DNA of 26,175 nt from an uncultured Pseudoxanthomonas sp. (GTDB lineage: Bacteria > Pseudomonadota > Gammaproteobacteria > Xanthomonadales > Xanthomonadaceae): contig CAMPIO010000048.1 in assembly GCA_946886405.1 (NCBI GenBank), positions 1-26,175 of the forward strand, read 5' to 3'. The notes beneath the pieces were generated by a model, which was not told the DNA's origin, made no database searches, and worked only from the letters and a program-made list of their open reading frames with translations. The translations under genes were made by a program, and so were the position numbers. Below, one piece after another: positions 16,093 through 25,385 of this stretch (position 1 is its first letter; each line of letters opens with the position of its first letter).

Positions 16093-16109
16093 GAGAAAGA
16101 GGCAGCACC

Positions 16110-16664
16110 ATGCGCGGACGCGACCCCGAAACCGGCGAATTCCTGAGCCCCAGCCGCACCCAGCAACGGGGCGACGCGCTGGAGATCCGCAGCCTGGCCG
16201 AAAAGCTGGTGGCACTGGGCCCCGCGCAACTCGCGCGCCTGCCGATTCCCGACGACCTGATGCCGCACATCGTCGAAACGCAGCGCATCACGTCGCACAT
16301 CGCGCACAAGCGCCAGTTGCAGTTCCTCGCAAAGCAGATGCGGCGCGAAGAAGACGAGGTGCTCGAGGCGATCCGCGACGCGATGGACGAAGGCGGTGAA
16401 GCCGCACGCCGCGAAACCGCCTTGCTGCATCGCGCGGAACAGTGGCGCGATCGCCTGCTGTCCGGTGGCGACGAGTCGCTGGCGGACCTGCTGGACGTAT
16501 TCCCGACCGCCGACCGGCAGAAGCTTCGTCAACTGGTGCGCAACGCGCTCGACGAAAAAGCGAAGAACAAACCACCGCGCGCCTTCCGCGAACTGTTCCG
16601 CGAGGTGCGCGAGGTGTTGTCCTCGGTCGATACGCAGGCCTCCGAAGGCGACGAGACGGAATAG
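16110..16664 (+). CDS. yjgA: Ribosome-associated protein YjgA/DarP (DUF615)
   Basis: 184 aa, essentially the E. coli length (183). The family associates with late pre-50S particles and helps 50S maturation (renamed DarP). Seen here: [23 protein letters not shown] at the N-terminus, [21 protein letters not shown] in the middle, and the basic C-terminal [28 protein letters not shown]. The ATG at 16110 is preferred over the upstream ATG at 16059 because GAGG lies 7 nt before it and [11 protein letters not shown] matches the expected N-terminus. Divergent from pmbA with 98 bp between; followed 2 bp after its stop by a palindromic repeat. Confidence 0.93.
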   Translation: MRGRDPETGEFLSPSRTQQRGDALEIRSLAEKLVALGPAQLARLPIPDDLMPHIVETQRITSHIAHKRQLQFLAKQMRREEDEVLEAIRDAMDEGGEAARRETALLHRAEQWRDRLLSGGDESLADLLDVFPTADRQKLRQLVRNALDEKAKNKPPRAFRELFREVREVLSSVDTQASEGDETE

Positions 16665-16666
16665 CC

Positions 16667-16793
16667 CCTGTCCCCTCGGGAGAGGGGGTGGGGTGAGGGT
16701 TCCCCGAAGTCCGTGCGATGCAGGTGTCATGGATTCCGCCGCATCCTCATCCGCCCCTGCCGGGCACCTTCTCCCGGCGGGAGAAGGGACAGG
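16667..16793. repeat. MITE-like palindromic intergenic repeat
   Basis: A 127-bp imperfect palindrome fills the gap between convergent yjgA and tldD. Its ends are 8-bp inverted repeats (CCTGTCCC at 16667-16674, GGGACAGG at 16786-16793). Inside, a GGGGTGAGGG-type arm faces CCTCATCCGCCCC. The right half holds a perfect 9-bp stem (CCTTCTCCC / GGGAGAAGG, 16767-16787). The wording (GGGAGAGGG..GGGGTGAGGG..CCTCATCC..CTTCTCCC) is familiar from dispersed repeats in xanthomonad genomes. It encodes nothing and may stop transcription from both sides. Confidence 0.7.
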
Positions 16794-16803
16794 CTGGGAC
16801 GCA

Positions 16804-18252
16804 TCACGCCTTCGTCCCGCCTACCGTCAGGCCTTCGATCAGCAACGACGGCTGGCCCACGCCAACCGGCACGCTCTGCCCGTCCTTGCCGCAGACGCCG
16901 ACACCCTGGTCCAGCGCCAGGTCGTGGCCGATCATCTTCACCTTCTGCATGGTGTCCGGTCCGTTGCCGATCAGTGTGGCGCCCTTCACCGGCGCGGTGA
17001 TGCGGCCGTCCTCGATCAGGTAGGCCTCGGTGGCGGAGAACACATACTTGCCACTGGTGATGTCGACCTGCCCACCGCCGAAATTGACGGCGTACAGACC
17101 CTTCTTCACGGAGCGGATCATGTCTTCCGGATCGTCCTGCCCGGCCAGCATGTAGGTGTTGGTCATACGCGGCATCGGCAAGTGCGCGAACGATTCGCGA
17201 CGTCCGTTGCCGGTGGGCGCCACGCCCATCAGCCGCGCGTTGTGGGTGTCCTGCATGTAGCCGACCAGCACGCCATCCTCGATCAGCGTCGTGCAGTTCG
17301 TCGGCGTGCCTTCGTCGTCGATGTTGAGCGATCCGCGGCGTCCGGGCAGCGTGCCGTCATCGACGATGGTGACGCCCTTCGACGCGACCTGCTGACCCAT
17401 GCGGCCGGCGTACACGCTGGTGCCCTTGCGGTTGAAGTCGCCTTCCAGGCCGTGGCCGACGGCCTCGTGCAGCAGCACGCCGGGCCAGCCGCTGCCCAGC
17501 ACGACCGGCATCACGCCGGCGGGTGCGTCGATCGCCTCCAGATTCACCAGTGCCTGTCGCAATGCCTCGCGCGCGAGGTCTTCCGGCTTGCCGTCGGCGA
17601 AGAGCTCCGCGTAGCCGTAGCGGCCGCCCATGCCGGCATAGCCGGATTCGCGACGGCCGTTCTGTTCCACGATCACCTGCACGTTCAAACGCACCAGCGG
17701 GCGCACATCGGAGGCCATCACCCCGTCGCTGCGCGCGACCAGCACGGTGTCGATACCGCCGGAGAGACTGACGGTCACCTGCTGCACGCGCGGATCGGCC
17801 GCGCGCAGGAAACGGTCGACCGCACGCAGCGCGTCGACTTTGGCGTCATTGCCCATGGCATCGATGGGATCGACGCCGGCATACAGCGCGCGGCCGCCAC
17901 TGCGAACGAGCGTACGCGGCGCATGCGCGGCTCCGTCACGGGCGATGGCACGCGCAGACTTCGACGCATCGAGCAACGCCTGCGCATTGATGTCGTCGGA
18001 GTACGCGAAGCCGGTCTTCTCGCCGGAGATGGCGCGCACGCCAACGCCCTGCTCGATCGAGTGCGCACCGTCCTTGACGATGCCGTCCTCGACCGTCCAG
18101 CTCTCGCGGCGGGCGTGCTGGAAATACAGGTCACCAAAGTCGATGCCGGGCCCGAGCAGTGTGCCAAAGGCACGATCGAGTCCGGACGGATCGAGTCCGG
18201 CAGGCAGGAGGAGGCGGGTTTCGGCGAGCGTGATCGGCAGGGTCATGGTCAT
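16804..18252 (-). CDS. tldD: TldD, metalloprotease catalytic subunit
   Basis: 482 aa (E. coli 481). Zinc-dependent subunit of the TldD-TldE heterodimer. The metal site HExxxH is HEAVGH at residues 262-267, followed by GLEGD. Numbering from the ATG at 18252 places His and Glu at 262/263 as in E. coli, which supports this start over the ATG at 18246 or the longer open frame. Other family blocks are [39 protein letters not shown] and [10 protein letters not shown]. No Shine-Dalgarno is evident. It is the last gene of the maf-rng-yhdP-tldD unit, 52 bp after yhdP. Its partner pmbA lies 0.8 kb further on the same strand, beyond yjgA. Confidence 0.97.
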   Translation of the reverse strand: MTMTLPITLAETRLLLPAGLDPSGLDRAFGTLLGPGIDFGDLYFQHARRESWTVEDGIVKDGAHSIEQGVGVRAISGEKTGFAYSDDINAQALLDASKSARAIARDGAAHAPRTLVRSGGRALYAGVDPIDAMGNDAKVDALRAVDRFLRAADPRVQQVTVSLSGGIDTVLVARSDGVMASDVRPLVRLNVQVIVEQNGRRESGYAGMGGRYGYAELFADGKPEDLAREALRQALVNLEAIDAPAGVMPVVLGSGWPGVLLHEAVGHGLEGDFNRKGTSVYAGRMGQQVASKGVTIVDDGTLPGRRGSLNIDDEGTPTNCTTLIEDGVLVGYMQDTHNARLMGVAPTGNGRRESFAHLPMPRMTNTYMLAGQDDPEDMIRSVKKGLYAVNFGGGQVDITSGKYVFSATEAYLIEDGRITAPVKGATLIGNGPDTMQKVKMIGHDLALDQGVGVCGKDGQSVPVGVGQPSLLIEGLTVGGTKA

Positions 18253-18304
18253 CACAATGGGGGCGGGAGACGGCGGCGGCAAGCGCCGCCGTGGACGCGC
18301 GGCG

Positions 18305-21300
18305 TCAGGGAGCGCCGGCGCTGTCGTTGCGTTCGTCTTCGGTGCGCAGGCGCGACTGTTCGCGTCCGACCACTTCGACCTTGGGTGATTTCCAGGGGCC
18401 GGTGACGCGGTAGGTCTTGGCGCCCATCTCGGACAGCGGCTTCTTCAACACGGCGTTGGCGACCGCCCCCACCGCAGCACCGATGGGGCCGCCGGCGACC
18501 GCACCCACGGCGGTCAGCACGTTGGCGGATTTCGGCTTCACGTCGACGGTCTGGTCGAACCGCTCGCTGCGCAGGTCTGTATCGCCGCGGATCACGATCT
18601 CGGCTGCGGGGCCATCGATCAGCAGGTTGTCGCTGCGGGCCAGCCCGCCGCCGACCCGGATGTCGCCGTCGATGCGGTTGAACGCGAAACCCTTGGAGAA
18701 AAAATCGCTGAAATCGAGCATCAGCCGGCGCCGCACTTCGGCCACGCTCAACAGGCCCAGCACTCTGCCCGCGCCGGGTTCGACTTCTAGCAGATGGCCG
18801 TCGCGCACCGCGAGCTTCACGCTGCCGTCCAGTGCGGCGAGGCGGAACGCAGCGGGACTGCCGGGCCAACCGGCCTCCGCAGTGATCTGGCCGTGACCGC
18901 CAGAAACGCGGTCGCCCACGCCCAGGTCGTCGAACAGCACGCCGAAGTTCTCGCTTTTCACGTCCGCCGCGAAACGCGTGCGTGCCGCGGACTTGGTGCC
19001 GGTCCATTGGCCGCGCACGTCGATCTGCTGGCCGGGAGAACGCAACTGCAACTGGTCCACGTACATGCCGTCGACCTGCTGTCGCGTGCGCAGCTTGGCC
19101 GTGCCGAGTCGCGCGTCGCCGAAGCGGAGGTCCTCGATGTCCAGCGACAGCGGCGGGATGGCGGCGGGATCGATATCGTCGGTGGCCGCGCGCGCGCCCG
19201 ACGCGGCGACCGGCGCGGCCTCTACCGGCGCCTTGCGCCAATGCACGCGCGCCAGCTTGCCCGCAATCGGCGCACCTTTCGCATCGGGGACCAACAGGGC
19301 GCCGGACAGCGCATCCCCATCCAGCGACACTGCCAGCGCCTGCTGCGCCGGCGCGAGCTGCAGGCGCGTATCGGGAAACACCGAACCGATCATCAGCAGC
19401 CGCTCGGCGGTGACATCGATGTGGCGCAATGGCAGGCCGTCGCCGCCATCGCCACCTCCACGCGCGACGGCGATCCACTCCATCGCATCCAGCGTGCCGG
19501 TGCGGCCGGTAGCCACCAGGCCCGACGACGGCGGCGCGTCCTTCACTTCGTCGCTGCCCAGCACCACGCGTACACCGGTCTGCCCGTTGGCGTTGCGCGC
19601 GCGCAGCGCCAGCAGGTCACCGAACGCCACGTCGATCTCACCACTGCCGATCGGCAGCGGCGCATGGACCGTGGTCGCCAGCGGCGCCCCCGCCGCCTTG
19701 CGCATCGGTGCCGGCAGGCTCATCGCCGTGCCGACCAGATCGGACGTCAGGCTGAGTCGCGTGGGGGTGGGCGTGGACGCGGTGCCGGCCGGGGCACGCG
19801 GAATCGTCACGCCGACGGTCCATGACGAACGACCGTCCATGTAGGGCTTCAGCCATGCCATCTCGGGCGCGCGGTCGAGCAGTCGATCCGCATCCAGCAC
19901 GGCCGCCATGTCGGCCTCGAACGCCTGGCTGCGGTCGCGCGTGCCACTGCCCGCGCGCAGGCCCAGTACGCCCGCCTGCCCATCGTGCACGACCTGCAGC
20001 GGACCGGACGCGAAGCCGCCATCGTCGTATTTCGCCTTGCCGCGCACGTTGTCGAACACCAGGTCCCAACGCGCCTCGGACAGCTGCGCGCCTTTCAGGT
20101 CCACCGTGCCCGCCAGCTTCTTGCGTGCCTGACGATCGCGGTGCAGCGGTTGCAGCAGATCGAACGTCGCGGCAACCGGGCCCTTCGCCTGCAGGTGGTC
20201 CAGCGTGTCGCCGTAGGTCTTGCGCAATGGACTCTGCCGCAGCAACGCGAGCAGGCGGCCGGCATCGGTGTCGGTGCGCGCGGTGATCTTCAGGTCGCCT
20301 TCCCGGAAATCCGCAATACCCGCCTCGAAGGCGGGGATCGCCACCTCGCCCAACGCGCCACGGCCTTTCAGTTCGAAGCCATTGCCGATGAAGGCGATGT
20401 CGGCGTCCACGTGTTCGAGTGGCGGCCATTCGCGCTGGAACGCGAACTGTCCGTGCTCGATGTGCGCCACCGCCTCGAAGCGACCGTTCTGGCGGGTGAA
20501 AGGCCAGTCGTCCAGGTCGCCGCTGACGATCGCGCGCCCGTTCCGTACAGTGCCGCCGACCAGGGCACCGTTGAGCCAGTCGACCGCCGCCTTCGACATC
20601 TTGTGGTGGATCCAGAAACCTTTCGCCACCGGCACCGGCGCATCAGCGAGATCCGCCGCGATATCGATCCATGGTCGCGTGCCATCGCCCTGGAACCACA
20701 TGCCGCCACGCACGTCGGCCGCATACTCCTTGCCCTGCACGTGCAGCGCCGTCGTGCCCACGCGCCAACCCTTGCCTTCACGCCACCCGAGCAGATCGCC
20801 TTGCAGGCGCACGTCGTGCACCACGGCGAATCCGCTCGGCCAGTCGAAACGCATCGCGGACGACGGATCCAGCTTCAGCCGGAAACCGGACGCGTCGCCG
20901 TCGAAATCGCCGGCGAGGCCGCTGAGCCCGGGCGCATCGCCGACCGCCTGGAACGAGATATCGCGCAGCTGACCTTCCGCATGCAGCACGCCATCCTTGC
21001 GTCCCGCGAGGGTCAGTCGTGCGAGCCGCGCGCCCGGTCGCGCCTGCACCAGCCAGCGGCGCAGGCCGGCATCGACCTTGTCGCTGAGGCCGAGCACGGC
21101 AAACAGCGGCGCGGCATCCACTTGATCGGCCAGCAGCGCATAACGCTCGCCACCGGCCAGCACCAGGCCATCCAGCGTCTGCACGGCCTGCGCGGTGCCC
21201 ACGCGCAGGCGCGGCGCGTCCAGCCGCCAGCCGCCGGAGACCAACCGCCAGCGCATGCGTCCTTCCATCTGCTCGAAGGCGACGCGCGTGGGCGTCGCGG

Positions 21301-22147
21301 ATGCCGGCAATGGCTCACCACGCAATCCGACCTGGCTCAGGCGGGCGTCGGCCGTCACAAGCACGACGCGATGCTTCCGCAGCTCGGTCCACGCCTGCAC
21401 GCGCCCATTGCCGCGTTCGGCGACCACGCCTGCGTAGCGCAACAGCGGCGACCAGGCGCCGATGTCTTCCGCGGCAACGTCCAGGTAGGCGCGTCCATCC
21501 CCCGCCTTGCGGTCGAAATCCACCGCCACGTTCAGCGGCGCGGCATCCTTGCGGATCCAGGCCCGCATGCCCGCCCGCACGCGGTCGCCCCGTACACCGA
21601 GACGCAGGTCGATCTCGGGCAGGCGGATGTCCCAGCCCAGCGAAGGCGCCACGATGGCGAGCTTGCCATCGATGACCTGCAGCTCGCCGAGGCCTTCGAG
21701 GTTGCGCAACGGGTCCTCGCCCGATTGCTGCTGCCCCGGCAGGCCGCGCACCGACCATGTGCCGTCATCGCCGCGCTGCAGCGTCAACGACAGGCCGCGC
21801 AGGCGCAACTCGGTGAACGAACGTCCCGGCAACAGGCCGCCATACATCGACACCAGCACCTCGGCCTGGCCGATGCGCACGCCGCTGTCGCCTTCGCCCA
21901 GGCGCAGACCGTCGAGTTGCAGCAACGGTCCGCGTCGCGTCCATTGCGTCTTCACCGCGTCGAAGGCGACCGGCTGGCCCGCACGCTCGCTGAGCCATGC
22001 CGCGATGCGGTCCGGGTGGCGTTCGGCCAGCGGCAGCACCTGGCTGGCGATGCCGAGCACCACGGCCATGCCTACCAGCACCACCGCGATGCCGTAGACG
22101 GCACCCCGGCGGGCCAGGCGCAGGCGGCGGCGCAGCGGCGTGGGCAT
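18305..22147 (-). CDS. yhdP: AsmA-like protein YhdP (DUF3971), envelope phospholipid transport
   Basis: 1280 aa (E. coli 1266). YhdP is an inner-membrane-anchored, periplasm-spanning beta-groove protein of the AsmA family, one of the TamB/YdbH/YhdP set needed to move phospholipids to the outer membrane. Here a basic N-terminus ([13 protein letters not shown]) precedes a single membrane helix (residues 14-40). Long beta-rich repeats follow, and the C-terminal AsmA-type end includes [50 protein letters not shown] and [29 protein letters not shown]. It starts 24 bp after rng and precedes tldD, the same order as in E. coli. No frameshift or truncation is seen. Confidence 0.95.
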   Translation of the reverse strand: MPTPLRRRLRLARRGAVYGIAVVLVGMAVVLGIASQVLPLAERHPDRIAAWLSERAGQPVAFDAVKTQWTRRGPLLQLDGLRLGEGDSGVRIGQAEVLVSMYGGLLPGRSFTELRLRGLSLTLQRGDDGTWSVRGLPGQQQSGEDPLRNLEGLGELQVIDGKLAIVAPSLGWDIRLPEIDLRLGVRGDRVRAGMRAWIRKDAAPLNVAVDFDRKAGDGRAYLDVAAEDIGAWSPLLRYAGVVAERGNGRVQAWTELRKHRVVLVTADARLSQVGLRGEPLPASATPTRVAFEQMEGRMRWRLVSGGWRLDAPRLRVGTAQAVQTLDGLVLAGGERYALLADQVDAAPLFAVLGLSDKVDAGLRRWLVQARPGARLARLTLAGRKDGVLHAEGQLRDISFQAVGDAPGLSGLAGDFDGDASGFRLKLDPSSAMRFDWPSGFAVVHDVRLQGDLLGWREGKGWRVGTTALHVQGKEYAADVRGGMWFQGDGTRPWIDIAADLADAPVPVAKGFWIHHKMSKAAVDWLNGALVGGTVRNGRAIVSGDLDDWPFTRQNGRFEAVAHIEHGQFAFQREWPPLEHVDADIAFIGNGFELKGRGALGEVAIPAFEAGIADFREGDLKITARTDTDAGRLLALLRQSPLRKTYGDTLDHLQAKGPVAATFDLLQPLHRDRQARKKLAGTVDLKGAQLSEARWDLVFDNVRGKAKYDDGGFASGPLQVVHDGQAGVLGLRAGSGTRDRSQAFEADMAAVLDADRLLDRAPEMAWLKPYMDGRSSWTVGVTIPRAPAGTASTPTPTRLSLTSDLVGTAMSLPAPMRKAAGAPLATTVHAPLPIGSGEIDVAFGDLLALRARNANGQTGVRVVLGSDEVKDAPPSSGLVATGRTGTLDAMEWIAVARGGGDGGDGLPLRHIDVTAERLLMIGSVFPDTRLQLAPAQQALAVSLDGDALSGALLVPDAKGAPIAGKLARVHWRKAPVEAAPVAASGARAATDDIDPAAIPPLSLDIEDLRFGDARLGTAKLRTRQQVDGMYVDQLQLRSPGQQIDVRGQWTGTKSAARTRFAADVKSENFGVLFDDLGVGDRVSGGHGQITAEAGWPGSPAAFRLAALDGSVKLAVRDGHLLEVEPGAGRVLGLLSVAEVRRRLMLDFSDFFSKGFAFNRIDGDIRVGGGLARSDNLLIDGPAAEIVIRGDTDLRSERFDQTVDVKPKSANVLTAVGAVAGGPIGAAVGAVANAVLKKPLSEMGAKTYRVTGPWKSPKVEVVGREQSRLRTEDERNDSAGAP

Positions 22148-22171
22148 CAGGCGCGCGCCGTGTCCCGCACG

Positions 22172-23662
22172 TCAGAGCAGTACGACATCGAACTGCTCCT
22201 GCAGGTATTGCTCGTCGGCCTGGAACCGGATCGACTTGCCGAGGAATTCCTCGAGCTCCGCCACCGCAGTCGATTCTTCGTCGGTGATGCGGGCGACCAC
22301 CTTCGGCGAGGCGATCACCAGCAGGCGCGCGGCCTCGAACTGACGCACCGCGCGGGTGATCTCGCGGAAGATCTCGTAGGTGACGGTTTCCGTGGTCTTG
22401 ATGCTGCCGCGACCGCTGCACTCGGGGCACGGCTCGGACAGCTGGCGCGCCAGGCTTTCCACGGTGCGCTTGCGCGTCATCTCCACCAGGCCCAGCGGCG
22501 AGAACTCGTACACCGTGGTCTTGGCATGATCCTTCGCCAGCGACTTTTCCAGTGTGCGCAACACCTGGCGACGATGTTCGGGATCGTCCATGTCGATGAA
22601 GTCGATGATGATGATGCCACCCAGGTTGCGCAGCCGCAGCTGCCGCGCGACCGCCTGCGCCGCCTCCAGGTTGGTGCGGTAGACGGTTTCCTCGAGGTTG
22701 CGCTGACCAAGGAACGAACCGGTGTTCACGTCGACCGTGGTCATCGCCTCGGTCTGGTCGATCACGAGGTAGCCGCCGGACTTCAGCGGCACCTGTTTGT
22801 CCAGCGCGCGGCCGATCTCGTCCTCGACGCCGTACAGGTCGAAGATGGGCCGTTCGCCCGAGTAGAGTTCGATGCGTTCGGCCAGCACCGGCATGTATTT
22901 GGCGACGAAGGCCTGCAGTCGCTCGTGGGTTTCCTTGGAATCGACCTTCACCTTCTCCACGTCCTTGCGGATCAGGTCGCGCACGGCGCGCAGCGGCAGG
23001 CTGAGGTCTTCGTACAGGATGCTGCACGAAGGCGACTCGCGCCCGCGCCGTTCCACCACGTTCCACACGCGCGAGAGGTAGGCGATGTCTTCTGCGAGCG
23101 CTTCGGCGGGCTGGCCTTCGGCGTTGGTGCGGATGATGTAGCCATGCCCACCGTGAAGACCGGCCAGTTCGGTGACGACCTGCTTGAGGCGATGGCGCTC
23201 GGCCTCGTCCTCGATGCGCGCCGATACACCGATCACCTTCGACTGCGGCAGCAACACCAGGTAGCGGGAGGGAATGCTGATCTGCGTGGTGAGGCGTGCA
23301 CCCTTGCTGCCGATCGGATCCTTCACCACTTGCACGACGATGTCCTGCCCGTCGCGCAGCAGTTCCATGATCGGGGCTGCGGGTGGCGTGGGCATGGGCG
23401 CGGCGTCTTCGCCGTCGACCACGGCCCCTGGCGATGAGCGCACGATGTCGTTGGCATGCAGGAACGCAGCACGGTCCAGCCCGACTTCCACGAAAGCGGC
23501 CTGCATGCCGGGCATCACCCGCTGCACCTTGCCCTTGTAGATGTTGCCCACCACGCCGCGGCGCCAGCCGCGCTCGATGTGCAGTTCCTGCAGCATGCCG
23601 TTTTCGATCACCGCGACGCGCGTTTCGCGCGGGGTGACATTGACCAGGATTTCTTCCGACAT
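22172..23662 (-). CDS. rng: Ribonuclease G
   Basis: 496 aa (E. coli 489). Endoribonuclease of the RNase E/G family that matures the 5' end of 16S rRNA and cuts AU-rich single strands in mRNA. The S1 RNA-binding domain spans roughly residues 36-128 (RGVVGNIYKGKVQRVMPGMQ). The DNase-I-like catalytic domain holds metal ligands D311 (TTVDVNTGSF) and D354 (IIIDFIDMDD), matching RNase E D303/D346. The zinc-link cysteines are C412 and C415 (CPECSGRGS). The protein stops there, without RNase E's long degradosome scaffold. The ATG has AGGAAGG upstream, overlapping the maf stop region 11 bp away, so maf and rng are likely coupled. Confidence 0.97.
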   Translation of the reverse strand: MSEEILVNVTPRETRVAVIENGMLQELHIERGWRRGVVGNIYKGKVQRVMPGMQAAFVEVGLDRAAFLHANDIVRSSPGAVVDGEDAAPMPTPPAAPIMELLRDGQDIVVQVVKDPIGSKGARLTTQISIPSRYLVLLPQSKVIGVSARIEDEAERHRLKQVVTELAGLHGGHGYIIRTNAEGQPAEALAEDIAYLSRVWNVVERRGRESPSCSILYEDLSLPLRAVRDLIRKDVEKVKVDSKETHERLQAFVAKYMPVLAERIELYSGERPIFDLYGVEDEIGRALDKQVPLKSGGYLVIDQTEAMTTVDVNTGSFLGQRNLEETVYRTNLEAAQAVARQLRLRNLGGIIIIDFIDMDDPEHRRQVLRTLEKSLAKDHAKTTVYEFSPLGLVEMTRKRTVESLARQLSEPCPECSGRGSIKTTETVTYEIFREITRAVRQFEAARLLVIASPKVVARITDEESTAVAELEEFLGKSIRFQADEQYLQEQFDVVLL

Positions 23663-23673
23663 GGGGTCCTTCC

Positions 23674-24270
23674 TCAGGCTGACGCGGTGGCGGCGGTTGC
23701 CGTTGGATGGATACCGAAGTCGCGCAGCAACTTCGCCGTTTCATGCAGCGGCAGGCCCATCACCGCCGAATAGCTGCCGGCCAGGCGGGTGACGAACTGC
23801 TCCGCCCGCCCCTGGATACCGTAAGCGCCGGCCTTGCCCATCGCCTCGCCGCTGGCGACATAGGCCGCGATCTCGTCTTCATCCAGCTCGGCGAAACTGA
23901 CCTCGGTGACCACCAGCGCCTGCGCTTCGCGCGATGCGCTGACCACCGAAACGGCGGAAACCGCCTGGTGCGTGCGTCCGGACAGTCGGCGCAGCATGGC
24001 GGCGGCATCGGCGGCGTCCACGGGCTTGCCGAAGACCTCGTCTCCCAGGATCACTTCCGTATCGGCTCCCAGCACCACCGCGCCAGGCGTGGCGACGACC
24101 TTCAGCAACCCCGCACCCGCCTTCTCGCGGGCGACGCGACGGACGTAGTCGATGGCCGGCTCGTTGGGCTGGCGGTGCTCGGGAATGTCGAGGTCGATCC
24201 GCCCGAAGGACAGCCCCAGGCGGGTCAGCAGTTCGGCACGTCGTGGGGATTGGGAGGCCAGATAGAGCAT
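23674..24270 (-). CDS. maf: Maf/YhdE family dTTP/UTP pyrophosphatase
   Basis: 198 aa from the ATG at 24270 (E. coli YhdE 197). Hydrolyses dTTP, UTP and related modified nucleotides to monophosphates; acts as a house-cleaning enzyme and affects septum formation. The opening [15 protein letters not shown] and the metal-site block [19 protein letters not shown] match the YhdE subgroup, as do [16 protein letters not shown] and [16 protein letters not shown]. The upstream extension to 24348 has no family similarity. The start has no Shine-Dalgarno and lies 6 nt after a TATTCT hexamer. First gene of the maf-rng-yhdP-tldD unit and divergent from the SIMPL gene. Confidence 0.95.
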   Translation of the reverse strand: MLYLASQSPRRAELLTRLGLSFGRIDLDIPEHRQPNEPAIDYVRRVAREKAGAGLLKVVATPGAVVLGADTEVILGDEVFGKPVDAADAAAMLRRLSGRTHQAVSAVSVVSASREAQALVVTEVSFAELDEDEIAAYVASGEAMGKAGAYGIQGRAEQFVTRLAGSYSAVMGLPLHETAKLLRDFGIHPTATAATASA

Positions 24271-24276
24271 CGCGAA

Positions 24277-24282
24277 AGAATA
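24277..24282 (-). promoter_or_regulatory. Candidate -10 of a leaderless maf promoter
   Basis: TATTCT on the minus strand is followed by exactly 6 nt and the maf ATG, the same geometry as at tilS and xseB. No convincing -35 hexamer lies 16-18 bp upstream. This would drive the whole maf-rng-yhdP-tldD unit. Confidence 0.35.
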
Positions 24283-24353
24283 ACCTGCGGCGCCTGACTG
24301 AATGACCGCTGATACCGGCGGGAACCATGTAACCCTGCGCCAGATCACGGCGC

Positions 24354-24371
24354 GTTCATGTCATCGTGAAC
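24354..24371. repeat. Imperfect 18-bp palindrome in the maf/SIMPL divergent gap
   Basis: GTTCATG and CGTGAAC flank TCAT, with one mismatch in the 7-bp arms. The site lies 59 bp upstream of the SIMPL start and could be an operator. I found no clear sigma-70 hexamers for the SIMPL gene nearby. Confidence 0.25.
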
Positions 24372-24430
24372 ACCCTTGCGCGTCGCCGACGACCCGGGTG
24401 CCCGCCACTCGACCACGAAAAGGAGATCCC

Positions 24431-25174
24431 ATGCGTTTGCCCTTGATCCGCCCGCTGCTGCTCGCCCTGACCCTGTCTCTTGGAACCACCGTCGCCATGA
24501 CCAGCCACGCCCAGACCGCACCCGCCTACGCCGTGCCCTCCGATGGCACCCTGCTCAATGTCTCGGCGCAGGCCGAAGCGTCGCGCGTGCCGGATATCGC
24601 CACGATCTCGGCCGGCGTGGTGACCCAGGCCGTGGACGGCAATACGGCGATGCGCCAGAACAGCGAGCAGATGGCCAAGGTCGTGTCCGCCATCAAGGCC
24701 GCCGGCATCGCCGACAAGGACGTGCAGACCAGCGGCATCAGCCTCAACCCGCAGTACCGCTACGCCGAGAACGAAGCCCCCAAGATCACGGGCTACCAGG
24801 CCAACAACACCGTCAGCATCAAGGTCCGCGACATCGCCAAGCTCGGCAAGGTGCTGGACGCGCTGGCCGGCGTGGGCGCCAACCAGATCAACGGCCCCAG
24901 CTTCGAGATCGAGAATCCGGAACCGGTCTACGACGAAGCCCGCCTGGCCGCGCTGAAGAAGGCCCAGGCCCGTGCCGAGACCTACGCGAAGTCGCTGGGC
25001 CTGAAGGTACGCCGCATCGTCAGCATCTCCGAGGGCAACGGCGGCTTCCGCCCGGTGCCGATGATGGCCATGGCCAAGATGGAAGCCCGCGATGCCAGCG
25101 GTGCTCCGCCCGTGTCGCCGGGCGAGACGACCGTCTCGATCAACCTGGACGTGGTGTTCGAGCTGGGCAAGTAA
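24431..25174 (+). CDS. Periplasmic SIMPL (DUF541) domain protein
   Basis: 247 aa from the ATG at 24431, preceded by AAAAGGAG at good spacing; earlier in-frame codons lack a site. A cleavable Sec signal peptide spans residues 1-27 (MRLPLIRPLLLALTLSLG, cut after SHA). The remainder is one SIMPL/DUF541 domain: LLNVSAQAEASRVPDIATISAGVVTQ, DVQTSGISLNPQYRY, GYQANNTVSIKVRDIAKLGKVLDAL and AKSLGLKVRRIVSISEG. Family members include E. coli YggE (linked to oxidative stress tolerance), Brucella BP26 (which forms channel-like oligomers) and mouse SIMPL, but no enzymatic activity is established. Stand-alone transcription unit, divergent from maf and ended by a hairpin terminator. Confidence 0.93.
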   Translation: MRLPLIRPLLLALTLSLGTTVAMTSHAQTAPAYAVPSDGTLLNVSAQAEASRVPDIATISAGVVTQAVDGNTAMRQNSEQMAKVVSAIKAAGIADKDVQTSGISLNPQYRYAENEAPKITGYQANNTVSIKVRDIAKLGKVLDALAGVGANQINGPSFEIENPEPVYDEARLAALKKAQARAETYAKSLGLKVRRIVSISEGNGGFRPVPMMAMAKMEARDASGAPPVSPGETTVSINLDVVFELGK

Positions 25175-25199
25175 GGCCTCCGCCCGTACGCCCACGACG

Positions 25200-25224
25200 A
25201 CGGCGCCCCCAGGGCGCCGTTTTC
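25200..25224 (+). terminator. Terminator of the SIMPL gene
   Basis: ACGGCGCCC (25200-25208), loop CCA, GGGCGCCGT (25212-25220), then TTTCG. A 9-bp GC-rich stem with a short T-run, 26 nt after the stop codon. Confidence 0.85.
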
Positions 25225-25274
25225 GTTCCCGGCCCTGATGACCGGACTACGCGGAAGGTCGAATCCCACCCCTC

Positions 25275-25302
25275 TTGCGGACGCCATCCGCGGGAGTACA
25301 GT
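25275..25302 (+). promoter_or_regulatory. Candidate promoter of the tonB-like gene
   Basis: TTGCGG (25275-25280), a 16-bp spacer and TACAGT (25297-25302) suggest a start near 25309 and a leader of about 77 nt. It lies between the SIMPL terminator and the gene. No Fur-box-like sequence is apparent, so iron control is not supported here. Confidence 0.4.
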
Positions 25303-25372
25303 CTGGGCTTGCGGCGCCGGGACGTTGCAACCCCACTCCCCGCGACCGAGCGTTGTTCCGTTCACAGCCCTC

Positions 25373-25381
25373 AAGGAGGTG
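25373..25381 (+). promoter_or_regulatory. Unusually complete Shine-Dalgarno
   Basis: AAGGAGGTG is complementary over nine bases to the 16S rRNA 3' end and ends 4 nt before the ATG at 25386. It settles the start of the tonB-like gene against the longer open frame from 25275 and stands out in a window where many genes have weak or no site. Confidence 0.85.
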
Positions 25382-25385
25382 GATC

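Noticed and set aside
14653..18252. RiPP biosynthesis cluster around tldD/pmbA
   Set aside because: No precursor peptide, cyclodehydratase, radical SAM or exporter gene is present; the neighbours are standard housekeeping genes.
16396..18405. 669-codon open frame on the plus strand over yjgA and tldD
   Set aside because: In register opposite tldD (HEAVGH metal site, correct length); a by-product of codon bias.
19985..23437. 1150-codon open frame on the plus strand, antisense to yhdP and rng
   Set aside because: It runs in exact codon register opposite both genes, where stops arise only from sense TTA, CTA or TCA codons, which are nearly absent in this GC-rich DNA. The translated sequence has no recognisable domain and yhdP/rng are certain.
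25250..25293. tRNA-like T-arm wording (GGTCGAATCCCACC, then CGCCA) upstream of the tonB-like gene
   Set aside because: The T-loop lacks a base, its stem does not pair, and no matching acceptor, D-arm or anticodon arm lies upstream.
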